Source: CAUZJO01 sp963580245
GTDB taxonomy: Bacteria; Sumerlaeota; Sumerlaeia; MVZB01
Length of the DNA stretch: 19,122 bases
NCBI GenBank assembly: GCA_963580245.1
Contig: CAUZJO010000095.1
Span: 1 to 19,122, forward strand
Reading direction: 5' to 3'
This document shows positions 1-9,183 of this stretch, in pieces (the stretch's first letter is position 1; the number at the start of each line of letters is the position of its first letter). Position numbers and translations under genes: made by a program. The notes under the pieces were generated by a model. It was not told the DNA's origin. It did no database searches and worked only from the letters and a program-made list of their open reading frames with translations.

Positions 1-2799
1 CGGCTGCTCGGAGAAAGCCCAGGCCGCGAATCTTCGCAATTCGCGGGATTTGGCCTCGCGCCAGAGCCGGAACAACGAGTGGATAACGCCGGGGTCTAGC
101 GGCGTCCTGGGGAGTCTCGCCACGCCGTCCAAACCAATGCCCAGGACGCGGCCAGCGCGAGCGGGGGATCGTCAAGAGGAAGCAGGTGGCCGAGCGTGTC
201 ACGTAGGGCTTCCCACCACTAAGAGAGTGCCTCGCGGACGTCATCGGCGATATCGTGATTCAAATACGCCAACCAATTACAAACCAACGCGGCGCGCGTT
301 TGTGGGATGCGGTCTCCGGAATTCAACCAATCTCCGAGCGTCTCGGTCACGTCTTCCGAAAGTTGCGGCGGACGATCATAAAAAACCGTATCCAGGGCGA
401 GATCACACATTGCATTATAGAATTCTTCCCAGCCACCCGCCCCGTCGCCGTAAGCCGCTTCCACGACCTCCTGAAAGACCTCGCCAAATCGGTCTCGCCG
501 CAGGTTGACGACAGAACCTTTCACCCATTCCTCACTGCCATATCGTCCCATCTGTCGCAGAGCGGCGCGGAGGGACACCGGCGTGACCTGCACCTCGTCC
601 AACAGACATTGCCGTAAAAGAACCAGGGGCAGGGGGTTTGTGCTTCTTACCATGAGTTCATCAAGATCGAGATTTCTGCCCTCGCACACGGCCGTCAGTC
701 GCTGAATCAGCGGCTCGGCTTTGCGGCCGGCCAGGACGGCCGCCAGGGGGATGACTTCCCGCCAACGCCCGTCCTCGAAATGCGGTTCGAGCAACTCGAC
801 CAGGCTCTGGTCCTTATCGCGGCCGGGATACTGTTCCTCGATCAGGCCGCGGGCCGCCAGGTATTCCTGAAACGTCAGATGGCAGAATTCGTAGACCGGC
901 TGAAGTACGCCTTCGATCCGCTCGTGACCCGTCTGCATCAACAGGCTGCTGCGGTATTCGATGCGTTCGATGAATTCCTCGGGACCGATCTTCGTGAACT
1001 GCAGTTCGGCCGGCATTTCGTCGCGGGCCTCTTGCAGCAGCTTCAGCAGCCGCCGGTGTCCAACCCGCTGGATGCCCTCGTTCAGCATGACGCACGCCAC
1101 GTAGGAAAGCTGCGCGAGGGTTTCCTCGAGTTCCATCGGCGCGAAGCCTTCGGTGTTCCAGGTGCGAATCAGGACGCGGACGGCTTCGCGATAGAGTTCC
1201 ACCCGGCGGGTCGGCAATTCGCCGATGCAGCGGCGGACGACCAGTAGCGTCGTCAGCATCAGCGGGTTCTCGGCCAGCACCCGGATGCGGTCGTTGTTCC
1301 AGATCGTGGCGGCCAGTTCTTTCGCGTCGGACCGGACGGCGGCGTTGTCGCCCACGACCTCGACGTGCCACCGTTCGCACAGGCGCCTGACGTCCTCCTC
1401 GTCGAACGGGGCCAGACTTGTCTGCTCGCACGCACCGGTGATCACGCCGGTCACGTGGCGATAGCCGGCTTCGCGCGAGGTCACCACCATCGCCGCCCCA
1501 GGAAACATGGCCAGGAAGGTGCGGAAGTGGCGGGCGAAAGTCGTGCGGGCACCTTCGTCCGAAATCTCGTCCAGGCCGTCGACCAGCAGCAGCGCCCGCC
1601 CGGCCCGCAGTGCCTCGTCGATCCGGTCGCGAAAGACCTCGGCTTCGTCGCCGTTCATCCCGGCGTGTTGCGGCAGGTCGTCCAGCAATTCCCGGATCGG
1701 CCGCTGGGCCCGGTCGCGCAGTTCGCGGCAGCGGAGCATCAACGGCAACCAGTTCCGCTCGGGCAGCGCGTTTTCCGCTGCGCGCAACCGCCTGGGATCG
1801 GCGTAGGCGACCGCCAGTCGTTTCATCAGCGTGCTCTTGCCGCCGCCTGGTTTTGCCAGAATCGAGAAACGCGGATGCCGGTCGAGAAATTCCCCGACGG
1901 GAACGACCGATTCTTCCACCTTCGCGGGCGGCTCCGGGTCGTCATCGGACCGGCTTTTCCGGTAAACCAGTTTCAATGGCACAAACAACCGCTCCAGCTT
2001 CATGCGAAACGCGCTCAGATCGGCATCGGCGGGCAGCCCGTCGAGCTGGATGTCGCCACAGTCGGCGGCAATCCACTTGCGATAGCGTTCGACGGCGGCT
2101 GCGGCGATGGTCTCGCGGTCCGGTCCCGGCGATGGTGGCGACAGATACTTCAGTCTGTGTAGCGACCCCTTACACTTGCGGCCGGCCTGAATCACCTCCT
2201 GAGCGACCGGTTTCGCCAGTGGGGCGCCGTCAGCGTGAATCAGGGCGAAGTGCGTCCGCTGCTTGCCCTGCGAATAAAGCACGGCCCACAGAATAACCGA
2301 ACTGATGTCCGAGTACTTCTGCGCCGTCCAACTCGGCGTCTTTCAGCCCGGCTTCCTGAGCACAGTGTCCGGCCCGTTTCGCCGCGTCGGCGCAGCTGAT
2401 CAGAACCCCAATGCGGGCCAGGTGTTCGATGACCATTGCGCCATCGAGGGGAATTATACGGACCTGCTCGTCGGCCTCTTCAATTTGCTCGAGGGCCGGT
2501 GCGGTGAATCCATTGAGCGAAACAAAGTAACCATCGACGGGAGTTTGCTTTTCTTTGCTCCGTTCAAGGCTCAGTACGCCGAAGAACTTGCTCAAATCGG
2601 AGCCGCCCATCTTCTTGGCGTGTGCCTTGCATTCGGCGACAAGCCGTCATGGTAGAAGCCCATGCGAGCCCTGGATGTCAATCTCCCGCCCGGACTTGTT
2701 GACGTCGAAGCGAAGGCTGTCATAGCCCAGGGCGAAGAACAGGTCGCCGCGTGCATTGTTCGTCGCACCCAGCAGCCGTAGTTGTGTGGGAGTCTTCAT
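1..2799 (-). pseudogene. Decayed NACHT NTPase with N-terminal PD-(D/E)XK nuclease domain (partial)
   Basis: This was probably a STAND-type antiphage or stress sensor: a nuclease effector, a NACHT ATPase, then a helical sensor region. Reading from ATG 2799, the N-terminus has a nuclease fold signature, GREIDIQGSH followed by LVAECKAH, giving the acidic residue and the ExK of PD-(D/E)XK. An in-frame TGA lies between them at 2647-2649. The frame continues to about 2310, then must shift: the other frame reads SDISSVILWAVLYSQG and runs to a TAG at 219-221. That segment (GTG 2282 to 219, 687 codons) holds Walker A AKPGGGKST (about 1830-1856), Walker B LLLVDGLDEI and a sensor-like VTSREAGY. Past the TAG the same frame still reads plausible protein (WWEALRDTLGHLLPLDD). 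After a further shift near 100-106, another frame reads DPGVIHSLFRLWREAKSREL off the window edge. Domain calls are firm. Whether each lesion is real or a sequencing error cannot be told here, but four together favour a dead gene. Confidence 0.5.
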
Positions 2800-3080
2800 T
2801 GAGGCGTCTCGTCATGATGATGCCACGGAAAGCGGCCGGTCGCCAGCACGTTCAGTTCGCGCGCCGCCGTCCTGAAGCTTTTCGGGCGCGTCCACCCATG
2901 ACCCGCGCCCCTCTACCAACCATCATTGCTTTGATGGATCACCCATGCCTCAAAAAACGCAAAAAAACCTTTGTGTCCAAGAGTCCGGGTGCGGAACACT
3001 TTCATGCCGTCTTTGACGGCCTCATCGACGAAGTCCGAATCTGCGACGTTGTTCAAGTCGGCTGCGGGAAGGATGGAACC
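2800..3080. other. Gene-free stretch with a LamG-like remnant
   Basis: No gene with a credible start lies here, although a plus-strand frame stays open from 2751 into the cytidine deaminase. In that frame, 3012-3041 encodes FDGLIDEVRI, the signature of the last strands of LamG/ConA-like lectin domains common in planctomycetes. Nothing recognisable precedes it, so it looks like the leftover tail of a deleted gene. The rest of the stretch shows no RNA gene, repeat or clear terminator. The divergent promoters for the NACHT gene and the deaminase should lie here, but I cannot place them. Confidence 0.4.
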
Positions 3081-3551
3081 ATGATCTCAAGCAATGAAGG
3101 CGAAGGCGCCGCGGCCGGTTATCAGGACCGGGAGGTGATCACCGAACTATCTCGGGAACTGATCGGGGAACTGCGGGAGGCCGCGCGTCAGGCCGCGGGT
3201 CGGGCTTATGCGCCTTTTTCGCATTTCCACGTCGGGGCCGCCGTGTTGGGCGAGGATGGGAGTATCTATACCGGCTGTAACGTCGAGAACGCCTCCTTCG
3301 GGCTGACGATGTGCGCCGAACGCAACGCGGTCGGCTCGGCCGTGAGCGGCGGGGTACGTAGGTTCAAGGCGGTGGCGATCTATACGCCGACCACTTCGCT
3401 GAACTACCCATGCGGCGCCTGCCGGCAGGTGCTTCACGAGTTCGGCCGGGACCTCGAGGTACATGTGTTCAATCAGGAGAGCGACCACTCCGTGCAGCGG
3501 TTGGACCAACTACTGCCCGAGGGGTTTGGCTTCACGCCGGAGAAGTCCTGA
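3081..3551 (+). CDS. cdd: Cytidine deaminase
   Basis: Hydrolytic deamination of cytidine and deoxycytidine to uridine and deoxyuridine in cytoplasmic pyrimidine salvage. The 156-residue product has the short homotetrameric Cdd layout, with about 25 extra N-terminal residues. The zinc site is complete: C78 and the proton-shuttling E80 in MCAERNAVG, then C111 and C114 in PCGACRQVL. The substrate-binding stretch YAPFSHFHVGAAV and the NVENASF motif are present. I chose ATG 3081 because AAGGA lies 7-10 bases upstream and homology begins soon after; the longer open frame back to 2751 looks non-coding. A VOC remnant and a GNAT gene follow on the same strand, but with a gap of about 107 bases, so co-transcription is uncertain. 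Confidence 0.93.
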   Translation: MISSNEGEGAAAGYQDREVITELSRELIGELREAARQAAGRAYAPFSHFHVGAAVLGEDGSIYTGCNVENASFGLTMCAERNAVGSAVSGGVRRFKAVAIYTPTTSLNYPCGACRQVLHEFGRDLEVHVFNQESDHSVQRLDQLLPEGFGFTPEKS

Positions 3552-3658
3552 GAACGCGAGAGCGGGCGAGGGGAGACCCCGCGCCGATCCTGGCTTGCGA
3601 GTCCTTGGTTGATGGGGACATGGACGCACCAGATTCAAGCAGAGGGGGAGTTGCCATC

Positions 3659-3835
3659 ATGCCACGGGTTGTTAACTTTGAGACGGGCGCCGATGACGTT
3701 GAGCGCGCGATCAAGTTCCACGGCGCGACGGTGGCGCCGAAAATGACGATCCCGGGCATCGGTTATATCGCCTATTGCACGGACACCGAAGGCAACCTGT
3801 TCGGCGTCATCCAGGAAAACAGAGAAGCCAAATAA
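3659..3835 (+). pseudogene. VOC/glyoxalase-family gene with its middle deleted
   Basis: Vicinal oxygen chelate proteins are metalloenzymes or resistance proteins of roughly 120-130 residues. Here ATG 3659, behind a strong GGGGGAG at 3644-3650, gives only 58 residues. The first 20 (MPRVVNFETGADDVERAIKF) match the VOC N-terminal strand and helix. The next residues jump straight to the C-terminal part (HGATVAPKMTIPGIGYIAY, then DTEGNLFGVIQ). About 60 central residues, including the usual second strand and loop, are missing, and the frame is kept across the join. The product would be too short for a full VOC fold, so I call it a remnant, though the frame and ribosome site are intact. The stop is one base from the GNAT start, suggesting translational coupling. 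Confidence 0.7.
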
Positions 3836-3836
3836 G

Positions 3837-4343
3837 ATGCCCGCGCCGGGGGGCCGAGTCCTGATCCAACCGATCAGTCTGGATTGGGTCCAGGCCCTAC
3901 ATCGCTGCCTTGATGAGGTGTCGCGCGAGCGGCGCTGGCTTGCGTTTCTGAAGGCACCGCCGCTGGAGTTGACGCGCCGCTTCGTCGAAGCGCAGCTCAA
4001 ACGAAATGCGCCGATGTTCGTCGCAACCGAAGGCGGCGAAGTCGTGGGTTGGTGCGACATCCAAACCGGCGCGCTCGAAGGGTTCACCCATTGCGGCCGC
4101 CTGGGCATGGGCGTGCGGGCGAGTCACCGGCGCGGGGGGATCGGAAGCAAACTGCTCGCCGCCGTCCTCGAAGAGGGGCGCAGTGATGGTCTGACGCGCG
4201 TTGAATTAGATGTTTACGCATCGAATACCGCCGCCATCGTCTTGTACGAGAAGGCCGGTTTTACCGTCGAGGGCCTGAAGAAAAACGCCCGGCTACTCGA
4301 CGGCGAATACGATGACGTCGTCATGATGGCCAAATTGTTGTAG
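3837..4343 (+). CDS. GNAT family N-acetyltransferase
   Basis: Predicted to transfer an acetyl group from acetyl-CoA to an amine; the acceptor is unknown. The 168-residue protein has the GNAT core in order: an N-terminal region to about residue 55, strands around FVATEGGEVVGWCDIQ, motif A at 88-110 with the acetyl-CoA pyrophosphate loop RRGGIG (98-103), and motif B NTAAIVLYEKAGF (130-142) with Y137 placed as the usual general acid. It resembles the RimI/phosphinothricin-type branch that acetylates small molecules or N-termini. ATG 3837 follows the VOC stop by one base, so it is likely translated by coupling to that remnant. The frame looks intact. Confidence 0.85.
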   Translation: MPAPGGRVLIQPISLDWVQALHRCLDEVSRERRWLAFLKAPPLELTRRFVEAQLKRNAPMFVATEGGEVVGWCDIQTGALEGFTHCGRLGMGVRASHRRGGIGSKLLAAVLEEGRSDGLTRVELDVYASNTAAIVLYEKAGFTVEGLKKNARLLDGEYDDVVMMAKLL

Positions 4344-4448
4344 CGATTCCCTTTCATAACCTTGCATGATGATTGATGAACGCCGAACCCGAATTCGGAT
4401 ATTCATGAGTTAGAGGTGCCATTCAATCGGATATACGGAAGAACTTCG

Positions 4449-6789
4449 ATGAAGCATATGAGATATTTAGGCCATCTTCTTCCATGCTGGCTGCTATTCG
4501 CCTCATTCGCCGCGATCGCATGTGGCGCACCCCTTTTTGAAGAGGATTGGAACTCGGGCCGCATTGATCCGGCCAAGTGGGACGCCTCGGTCGGCAACGG
4601 CGTGATGCATGTCGAGCCGATCGGCGGCGGGGACCATGCTTTGATGATGGCGGGGAGGCTGGATTGGACGGCCTATATCTATAGCGTCGGGTCGTTCAGC
4701 CGGGGCGATCACCTGCGCGTGACGTTCAAGCTGTGGGGTGACGAGCGTCGCGTGTCGCCCGACGGGGTCGCTCTGTTTCCCGATTCCGCCGGGATTACTG
4801 GGCCGTGGCATGGTTCGAACAAAGGCCCGATCTACTCGACCATCGATGAAGCCATCGACATGTGGTGGGCCATCTTGCGGCTCGGCGAGAACGGGGTCTA
4901 TCAGAAAGGGCCGCTTCTCTCCCAAGCCTTTATGCGCGCCTTGGCGGCCGCTCGCTCCAAGTCCAATGCCTTGATGGTCCGCGTGGAGTGCGGCGACGAG
5001 CGGGGCGGCCTTTTCCAGTGGTCGACCAATGGGGGCAGGACATGGATTGATGAATTCAACACGATCGGCGTCGCCGGTGGGTCGGCCTCGCCGCTCTTTC
5101 TAGGCTTTGCGCCGGGTCAGTCGCATGTTTATATCGACGACATCGTCGTTGACCAAGGCGCCGACGATCGCTCACCCGAGCCCACGCCCAAACCAAAACC
5201 GCTCCCCGCCCGGATCGAAGACCTCAGCGAGCATTTCAGTAAACCGAGTGGGGATATATCGCCCTGGATGCTCGTTCCCGATCAAAACGTCCGGGAGGCA
5301 TCGACCACCGAACATCCGGGGATGATCACGATCTACCAAAACGGCTTGGGTCAAGACATCAAGGGCATCCTGGGTCAACCGATTCGATTCGACCAATACC
5401 GCGTTCCGTGGGAATTTCAATTGGGGATGGTGCAAAGCTTTGATGCCATGTTGGCTGCCGGGTCGAAGACGCAGGCCAACACCGCGATCGGGCTCAACGT
5501 GGCCCGAGGACCGCGCCCAGCGCCCGCCCGACACGCGTGACTATCAGTTGCTCGTCGTCCACCTCGGAGCGACCGGCGAGGCGGGCGCGGGGCTGCCGCA
5601 ATTCGCCGACATGCCCCACCCCGATACCTATCTGGTGTGGGGCCGCGGCGACCTGGGTTACTCGGCGATGGGCGATTGGAACGTCCCCAGCATCTGGGTC
5701 GGCGACGGCGGACGACGCGGGGGGCCGGCGAATGATCAGGTCTTCTTTCGCTTCCGCTTGCTGGGTCCGTCGCTGGTCCAGGTCGGGTTTCGCGGCGACC
5801 AGTCCTACGCCTTTCACATGCGGGCCATCGATACGTCGCAATACGGCCCGATTACCGGCGTCTGGGAAATCGGCCCGATTATTTCGGGCGATCGTTGGAT
5901 TCCCGATGTCTTGTGTCGCAATTTGAAACCGATCAAGGGTTGGCATGACGTGGGCGACCTCAAGAGTACCATCGAGCCCAACGGGAACTACTCGTATCAG
6001 TGGCAAAAGTTTTACAAGAACCCCGATCCCGAGCCGCCCAACCCGATGTACGAATACTATGTCGATTACTGCGCATTCTTCCCTTCCGCCCCGCTGCCGC
6101 TCGAGGCCTATTCCGACGACTTCAATATCCGCGGTTACCTGGGCAAGTGGCAGGCCCAGCCCCAGGGGACCATTCTCGATACCTACAGCCACCCCGGCCA
6201 TCTCACGATGACGCTGATCGGGTCGGGTTGCGGGACCGGTTTTTCGCCCGTCGGCGGATCGGAACTGGACCTGTCTTATTACAAGCCGCCGTTCGAGATC
6301 GAGATCGCGTTCACGGCCCCCGACGACACGATCCCGTGGAACCTGTGGATGAATTGGCAAATCGCTGGACCGGGCGGCGGCTGGAAAGGGTTCTGGCAGC
6401 CCGGCGTTCAAAACTTCCCCGAAGAAAAACGGCACCTGTTTATCAATCGTGTTCAACAGGCATTCGGACAAAGAGCTAGGGCCAGTATCAATGTCGAGTT
6501 CGAGGAGGTTCCGCCCGAATCGATCATGGGGGCCAAACCCCTTTACATGCTCATTCAAATCATCGACCCTGGGCGTGTGAGGGTCGGGTTCCGCGGCGCG
6601 CCGACCGACCCTTGGTATTTTTCGAAGGTGACGGATGTCGCGAAAGATTTTGGCGGCCCGATCGCCAAGTTCGGCCAGCACGCCTTCAGCACGGTGACCG
6701 GCCGCCGGTGGGGTGCCCCGGCCGGCGCGCCGATGTATCAGCAGTTTTTGGTCGATTACGTCGATTATCGCTACGGACTTTCCGAATGA
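4449..6789 (+). pseudogene. Secreted triple-module ConA/LamG-like protein, interrupted by a frameshift
   Basis: One gene of about 779 residues read in two frames. ATG 4449 has GGAAG 8-12 bases upstream and gives a signal peptide (LLPCWLLFASFAAIACGA), so the product is exported. The first frame runs to TGA 5538-5540. The true protein continues in the other frame from GAG 5506: removing one C from the CCC at 5503-5505 joins NVA to EDRAQRPPDTRDYQLLVVHL. Three related modules follow one another, at about residues 28-236, 258-545 and 553-778. Their ends match: YIDDIVVD, YYVDYCAFF and FLVDYVDYRYG, the last strand of a ConA-like jelly roll. A Pro-rich linker (PEPTPKPKPLP) separates modules 1 and 2. 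No catalytic glutamate pair is evident, so a glycan-binding or scaffold role is the best guess. A GH127-like gene follows 65 bases later. The frameshift may be a sequencing error in a C run or a recent inactivation. Confidence 0.7.
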
Positions 6790-6854
6790 CGGTGGGCCCT
6801 CAATCATCACGTCCGCCACGATTCAGCCGTCTCGCATGGCAAGGAGGAAAAACG

Positions 6855-8723
6855 ATGTTCCGCTCGGATCGGTTTGTTCAAGTCTTGAGGTTCTGCGCGC
6901 TCATGGTTCTAACGGCGGGACCGGGGATGACCGCCGACCCCGATACGATCGTCGATAAGGACGGCATCAAGCCGCGCGGCGAATGGTACGAGGCCACCGT
7001 GCCCGACACCCTCGATCTGGCCGAGCGGGCCGAGTACTCGATCAACGCCTTGTCGCGCAATCTCGAACCCGACAAGTTTTACGCCGTCTTGCAGGGGTTC
7101 AACTATGGGGCGGACAATTACACCATCAGCGGTTTGACGTGGAACATCACCCCCAAGAACCTGCGCGGCCTGCCAATGATGCGGACGATGTGCGGCAGTG
7201 ACGAGAACATCGACATCGAATACGAAGCGATGCGCGCGCTGGTCCGGCAAGTCCACCCCGACGGGCAGATCTACTACCCCTTCGACCAGGACGGTCCGCC
7301 CAAAGACACCTCATATCCCCTGGCCAACGGCATCGCCGGCCTGACCTTCTTGGTGTGGCACGCGCGCGACGGGAATCCCGCGTGGCTCGATTTGGTTAAG
7401 CTCGTGTGTCAAGGACTGAAGAACTCGGCGATCGAGGTCGAGGACCGCGCCTACTGGCCGCCCGAAAGCAGCATCAAGCAGGATGGATCATGGCACTTCA
7501 CGGATCGCGAAAACGCCAAGCCGTTTTATGAATACACTCCACCGGACGAACCCGATTTTGATCAGCAGGGGTTCGAAGGATCGATCAAGTTCGAGCAGTC
7601 GCAGGCCTATCGTCTCCTGGCGCTCTGTTACGCACTGGGCGGCGACCCCGAGGCGATGGAAACGGCGCGCAAGGTGGTCCGTTTCGTCCTCAAGCCGGGA
7701 ATGTGGGAGAACACCGACGATGAAGGTTATTCGGGCCACGAGCACGGCATCTGGGCGGGACACTTCCACGCCAACATCACCAACCTGCACGCCTTGCTCG
7801 ACGTGGCGATGATCGAAAACAGCCAGCGGATCAAACAGATCGTCCGCGAGGGATACGACCATGCGATTCGGCAGGGCGTGGTCCGCATCGGCTGGTTCCC
7901 GGGCTGGACGTTGCCCGAAAAATATAAGCGTGAAAAGCACTACCATTCGATCACTGAATTGTGCGGGCTTTCCGACATGGTCATCCTCGGCGTCAAAATG
8001 AGCGACGCGGGCATGGGGGATTATTGGGACGACGTTGACGCGATCGTGCGCAATCAGTTCACGGCGCAGCAGATCATCGATATGGGCCATATGCGCCGCA
8101 TCGCCGGCGGCGGTCATGAGCATGACGCCGATCTGGCCCGTTTCCAGGGCGGCTTCGGTCCCGGCAAGCCGACCCAGCTCGACCCGACGATGTGGGGTTG
8201 CTGCACGGCGAACGGGGCGATCGGCCTGTATTACGCCTGGCACGGCATCACTCGCTTCCGTGACGGCGTCGCGACGGTCAACTTGTTTCTCAATCGCGCA
8301 TCGAAGTGGATGGATATCGACAGCCACGTGCCATACGAAGGCAAGGTCGTGCTGCGCAACAAACTGGCCCACACCGCGTCGGTTCGCATCCCGTCGTGGG
8401 TCGATTTGGACGCGGTGCGGTGCGAGGTGAACGACGAGCCCGCCGTTCCGGCCCATTACGGCCGGCGTTTATTGATCACCGGTCTAAATAAGGGCGACAC
8501 GATCACGCTAACGTTTCCCCTCAAGGACCAAACCGACAAATACTTCATCCACGACAAGGAATACACGTTCCAGTTCAGGGGCAGCACCGTAGTCGATGTC
8601 GCGCCACGGGCCGATGACACGGGAAAGTATCCCATCTACCTGCGAGATCGCTACAAAGCGGGCTGGGCCCCCATGCGCAAAGTCAAGCGGTTTGCGGCGG
8701 CGGATGTTCTTGATTTGCAGTAA
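6855..8723 (+). CDS. Secreted glycoside hydrolase, GH127-like (beta-L-arabinofuranosidase-like)
   Basis: Predicted retaining glycosidase with a zinc-bound cysteine nucleophile, as in HypBA1 beta-L-arabinofuranosidase. The 622-residue protein starts at ATG 6855, placed by AAGGAGG at 6841-6847. It has a signal peptide (VLRFCALMVLTAGPGMTA), then an alpha/alpha-barrel region to about 480, then a beta-sandwich. The zinc and nucleophile site is visible: E368 and C370 in SITELCGLSD, and C449-C450 in MWGCCTANGA. These correspond to E338, C340, C417 and C418 of HypBA1. The motif GHEHGIWAGHFHANITN (294-310) lines the expected active-site region. Longer open frames upstream overlap the previous gene and lack this ribosome site. 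Specificity for arabinofuranose cannot be assumed, since divergent members of the superfamily are mostly uncharacterised. Confidence 0.8.
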   Translation: MFRSDRFVQVLRFCALMVLTAGPGMTADPDTIVDKDGIKPRGEWYEATVPDTLDLAERAEYSINALSRNLEPDKFYAVLQGFNYGADNYTISGLTWNITPKNLRGLPMMRTMCGSDENIDIEYEAMRALVRQVHPDGQIYYPFDQDGPPKDTSYPLANGIAGLTFLVWHARDGNPAWLDLVKLVCQGLKNSAIEVEDRAYWPPESSIKQDGSWHFTDRENAKPFYEYTPPDEPDFDQQGFEGSIKFEQSQAYRLLALCYALGGDPEAMETARKVVRFVLKPGMWENTDDEGYSGHEHGIWAGHFHANITNLHALLDVAMIENSQRIKQIVREGYDHAIRQGVVRIGWFPGWTLPEKYKREKHYHSITELCGLSDMVILGVKMSDAGMGDYWDDVDAIVRNQFTAQQIIDMGHMRRIAGGGHEHDADLARFQGGFGPGKPTQLDPTMWGCCTANGAIGLYYAWHGITRFRDGVATVNLFLNRASKWMDIDSHVPYEGKVVLRNKLAHTASVRIPSWVDLDAVRCEVNDEPAVPAHYGRRLLITGLNKGDTITLTFPLKDQTDKYFIHDKEYTFQFRGSTVVDVAPRADDTGKYPIYLRDRYKAGWAPMRKVKRFAAADVLDLQ

Positions 8724-8859
8724 CAGGGAACGGGGGAGTTGATCACCAATAACGCCAAATTAATGGCTGCTGGTCGTCGTGATCACCGTTGGCATAATGA
8801 CGCTTACCATCACCGCCGCCTGGATGGCTTCGATGGCCTCTTTTGCGGCCGCTCCAGTA

Positions 8860-9159
8860 TCAGTCCGTTCCCGTTCTTGCCCATCGTCGCGCCATCGCCT
8901 CGATCTGCGGTAACAGGTTTGGCCAGTCATGCAGGGTGGCAGGGTCAAAGTCAGCGCCATTTGGCCAAACCAAGGTGTGAATTTCAGGATCGATTGCTAC
9001 TTGCTTGAAAAGAGACTCGTCTCGCAGGGGACCGTAATGGGCGCCTTCCATGATTGGTTGGAAATCGATGACTTGTGAACTCCCATCATCAAAGCCAATG
9101 CGGAGCGTATAAGGGGCCACACGTTCGAATGAATGGACGCGATAGATGGGGTGACTCAT
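8860..9159 (-). CDS. DUF2442 domain protein
   Basis: A 99-residue protein of the DUF2442 family, whose biochemical function is not established. Family hallmarks are the N-terminal two-strand region with DDGSSQVIDFQPIM and the closing block DPEIHTLVWPNGADFDPATL. DUF2442 genes usually sit next to a DUF4160 gene in small pairs suspected to be toxin-antitoxin-like. No DUF4160 partner is seen here. It lies 24 bases after the GalB-like gene on the same strand, with GAAGGGCG as a ribosome site, so it may be the last gene of that operon. About 30 C-terminal residues after the domain are rich in Arg and Trp. Confidence 0.75.
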   Translation of the reverse strand: MSHPIYRVHSFERVAPYTLRIGFDDGSSQVIDFQPIMEGAHYGPLRDESLFKQVAIDPEIHTLVWPNGADFDPATLHDWPNLLPQIEAMARRWARTGTD

Positions 9160-9183
9160 TTCGCCCTTCTTAATCTTAGCGGT

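Noticed and set aside
50..2296. Several long plus-strand open frames opposite the NACHT region
   Set aside because: They are Arg/Pro/Ser-rich shadows in GC-rich DNA; all recognisable domains are on the minus strand.
5494..6819. A 441-codon minus-strand open frame opposite the ConA-module gene
   Set aside because: Low-complexity composition, no motif; the plus strand carries clear repeated modules and the correct continuation of the gene.
7488..8456. A 322-codon minus-strand open frame opposite the GH127-like gene
   Set aside because: It is antisense to the conserved catalytic region and resembles no family.
8764..8913. Short plus-strand frame with a hydrophobic stretch (LLVVVITVGIMTLTITAAWM)
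   Set aside because: It looks like a membrane segment, but has no ribosome site, only weak GTG starts, and overlaps the end of the DUF2442 gene; too little to call a gene.
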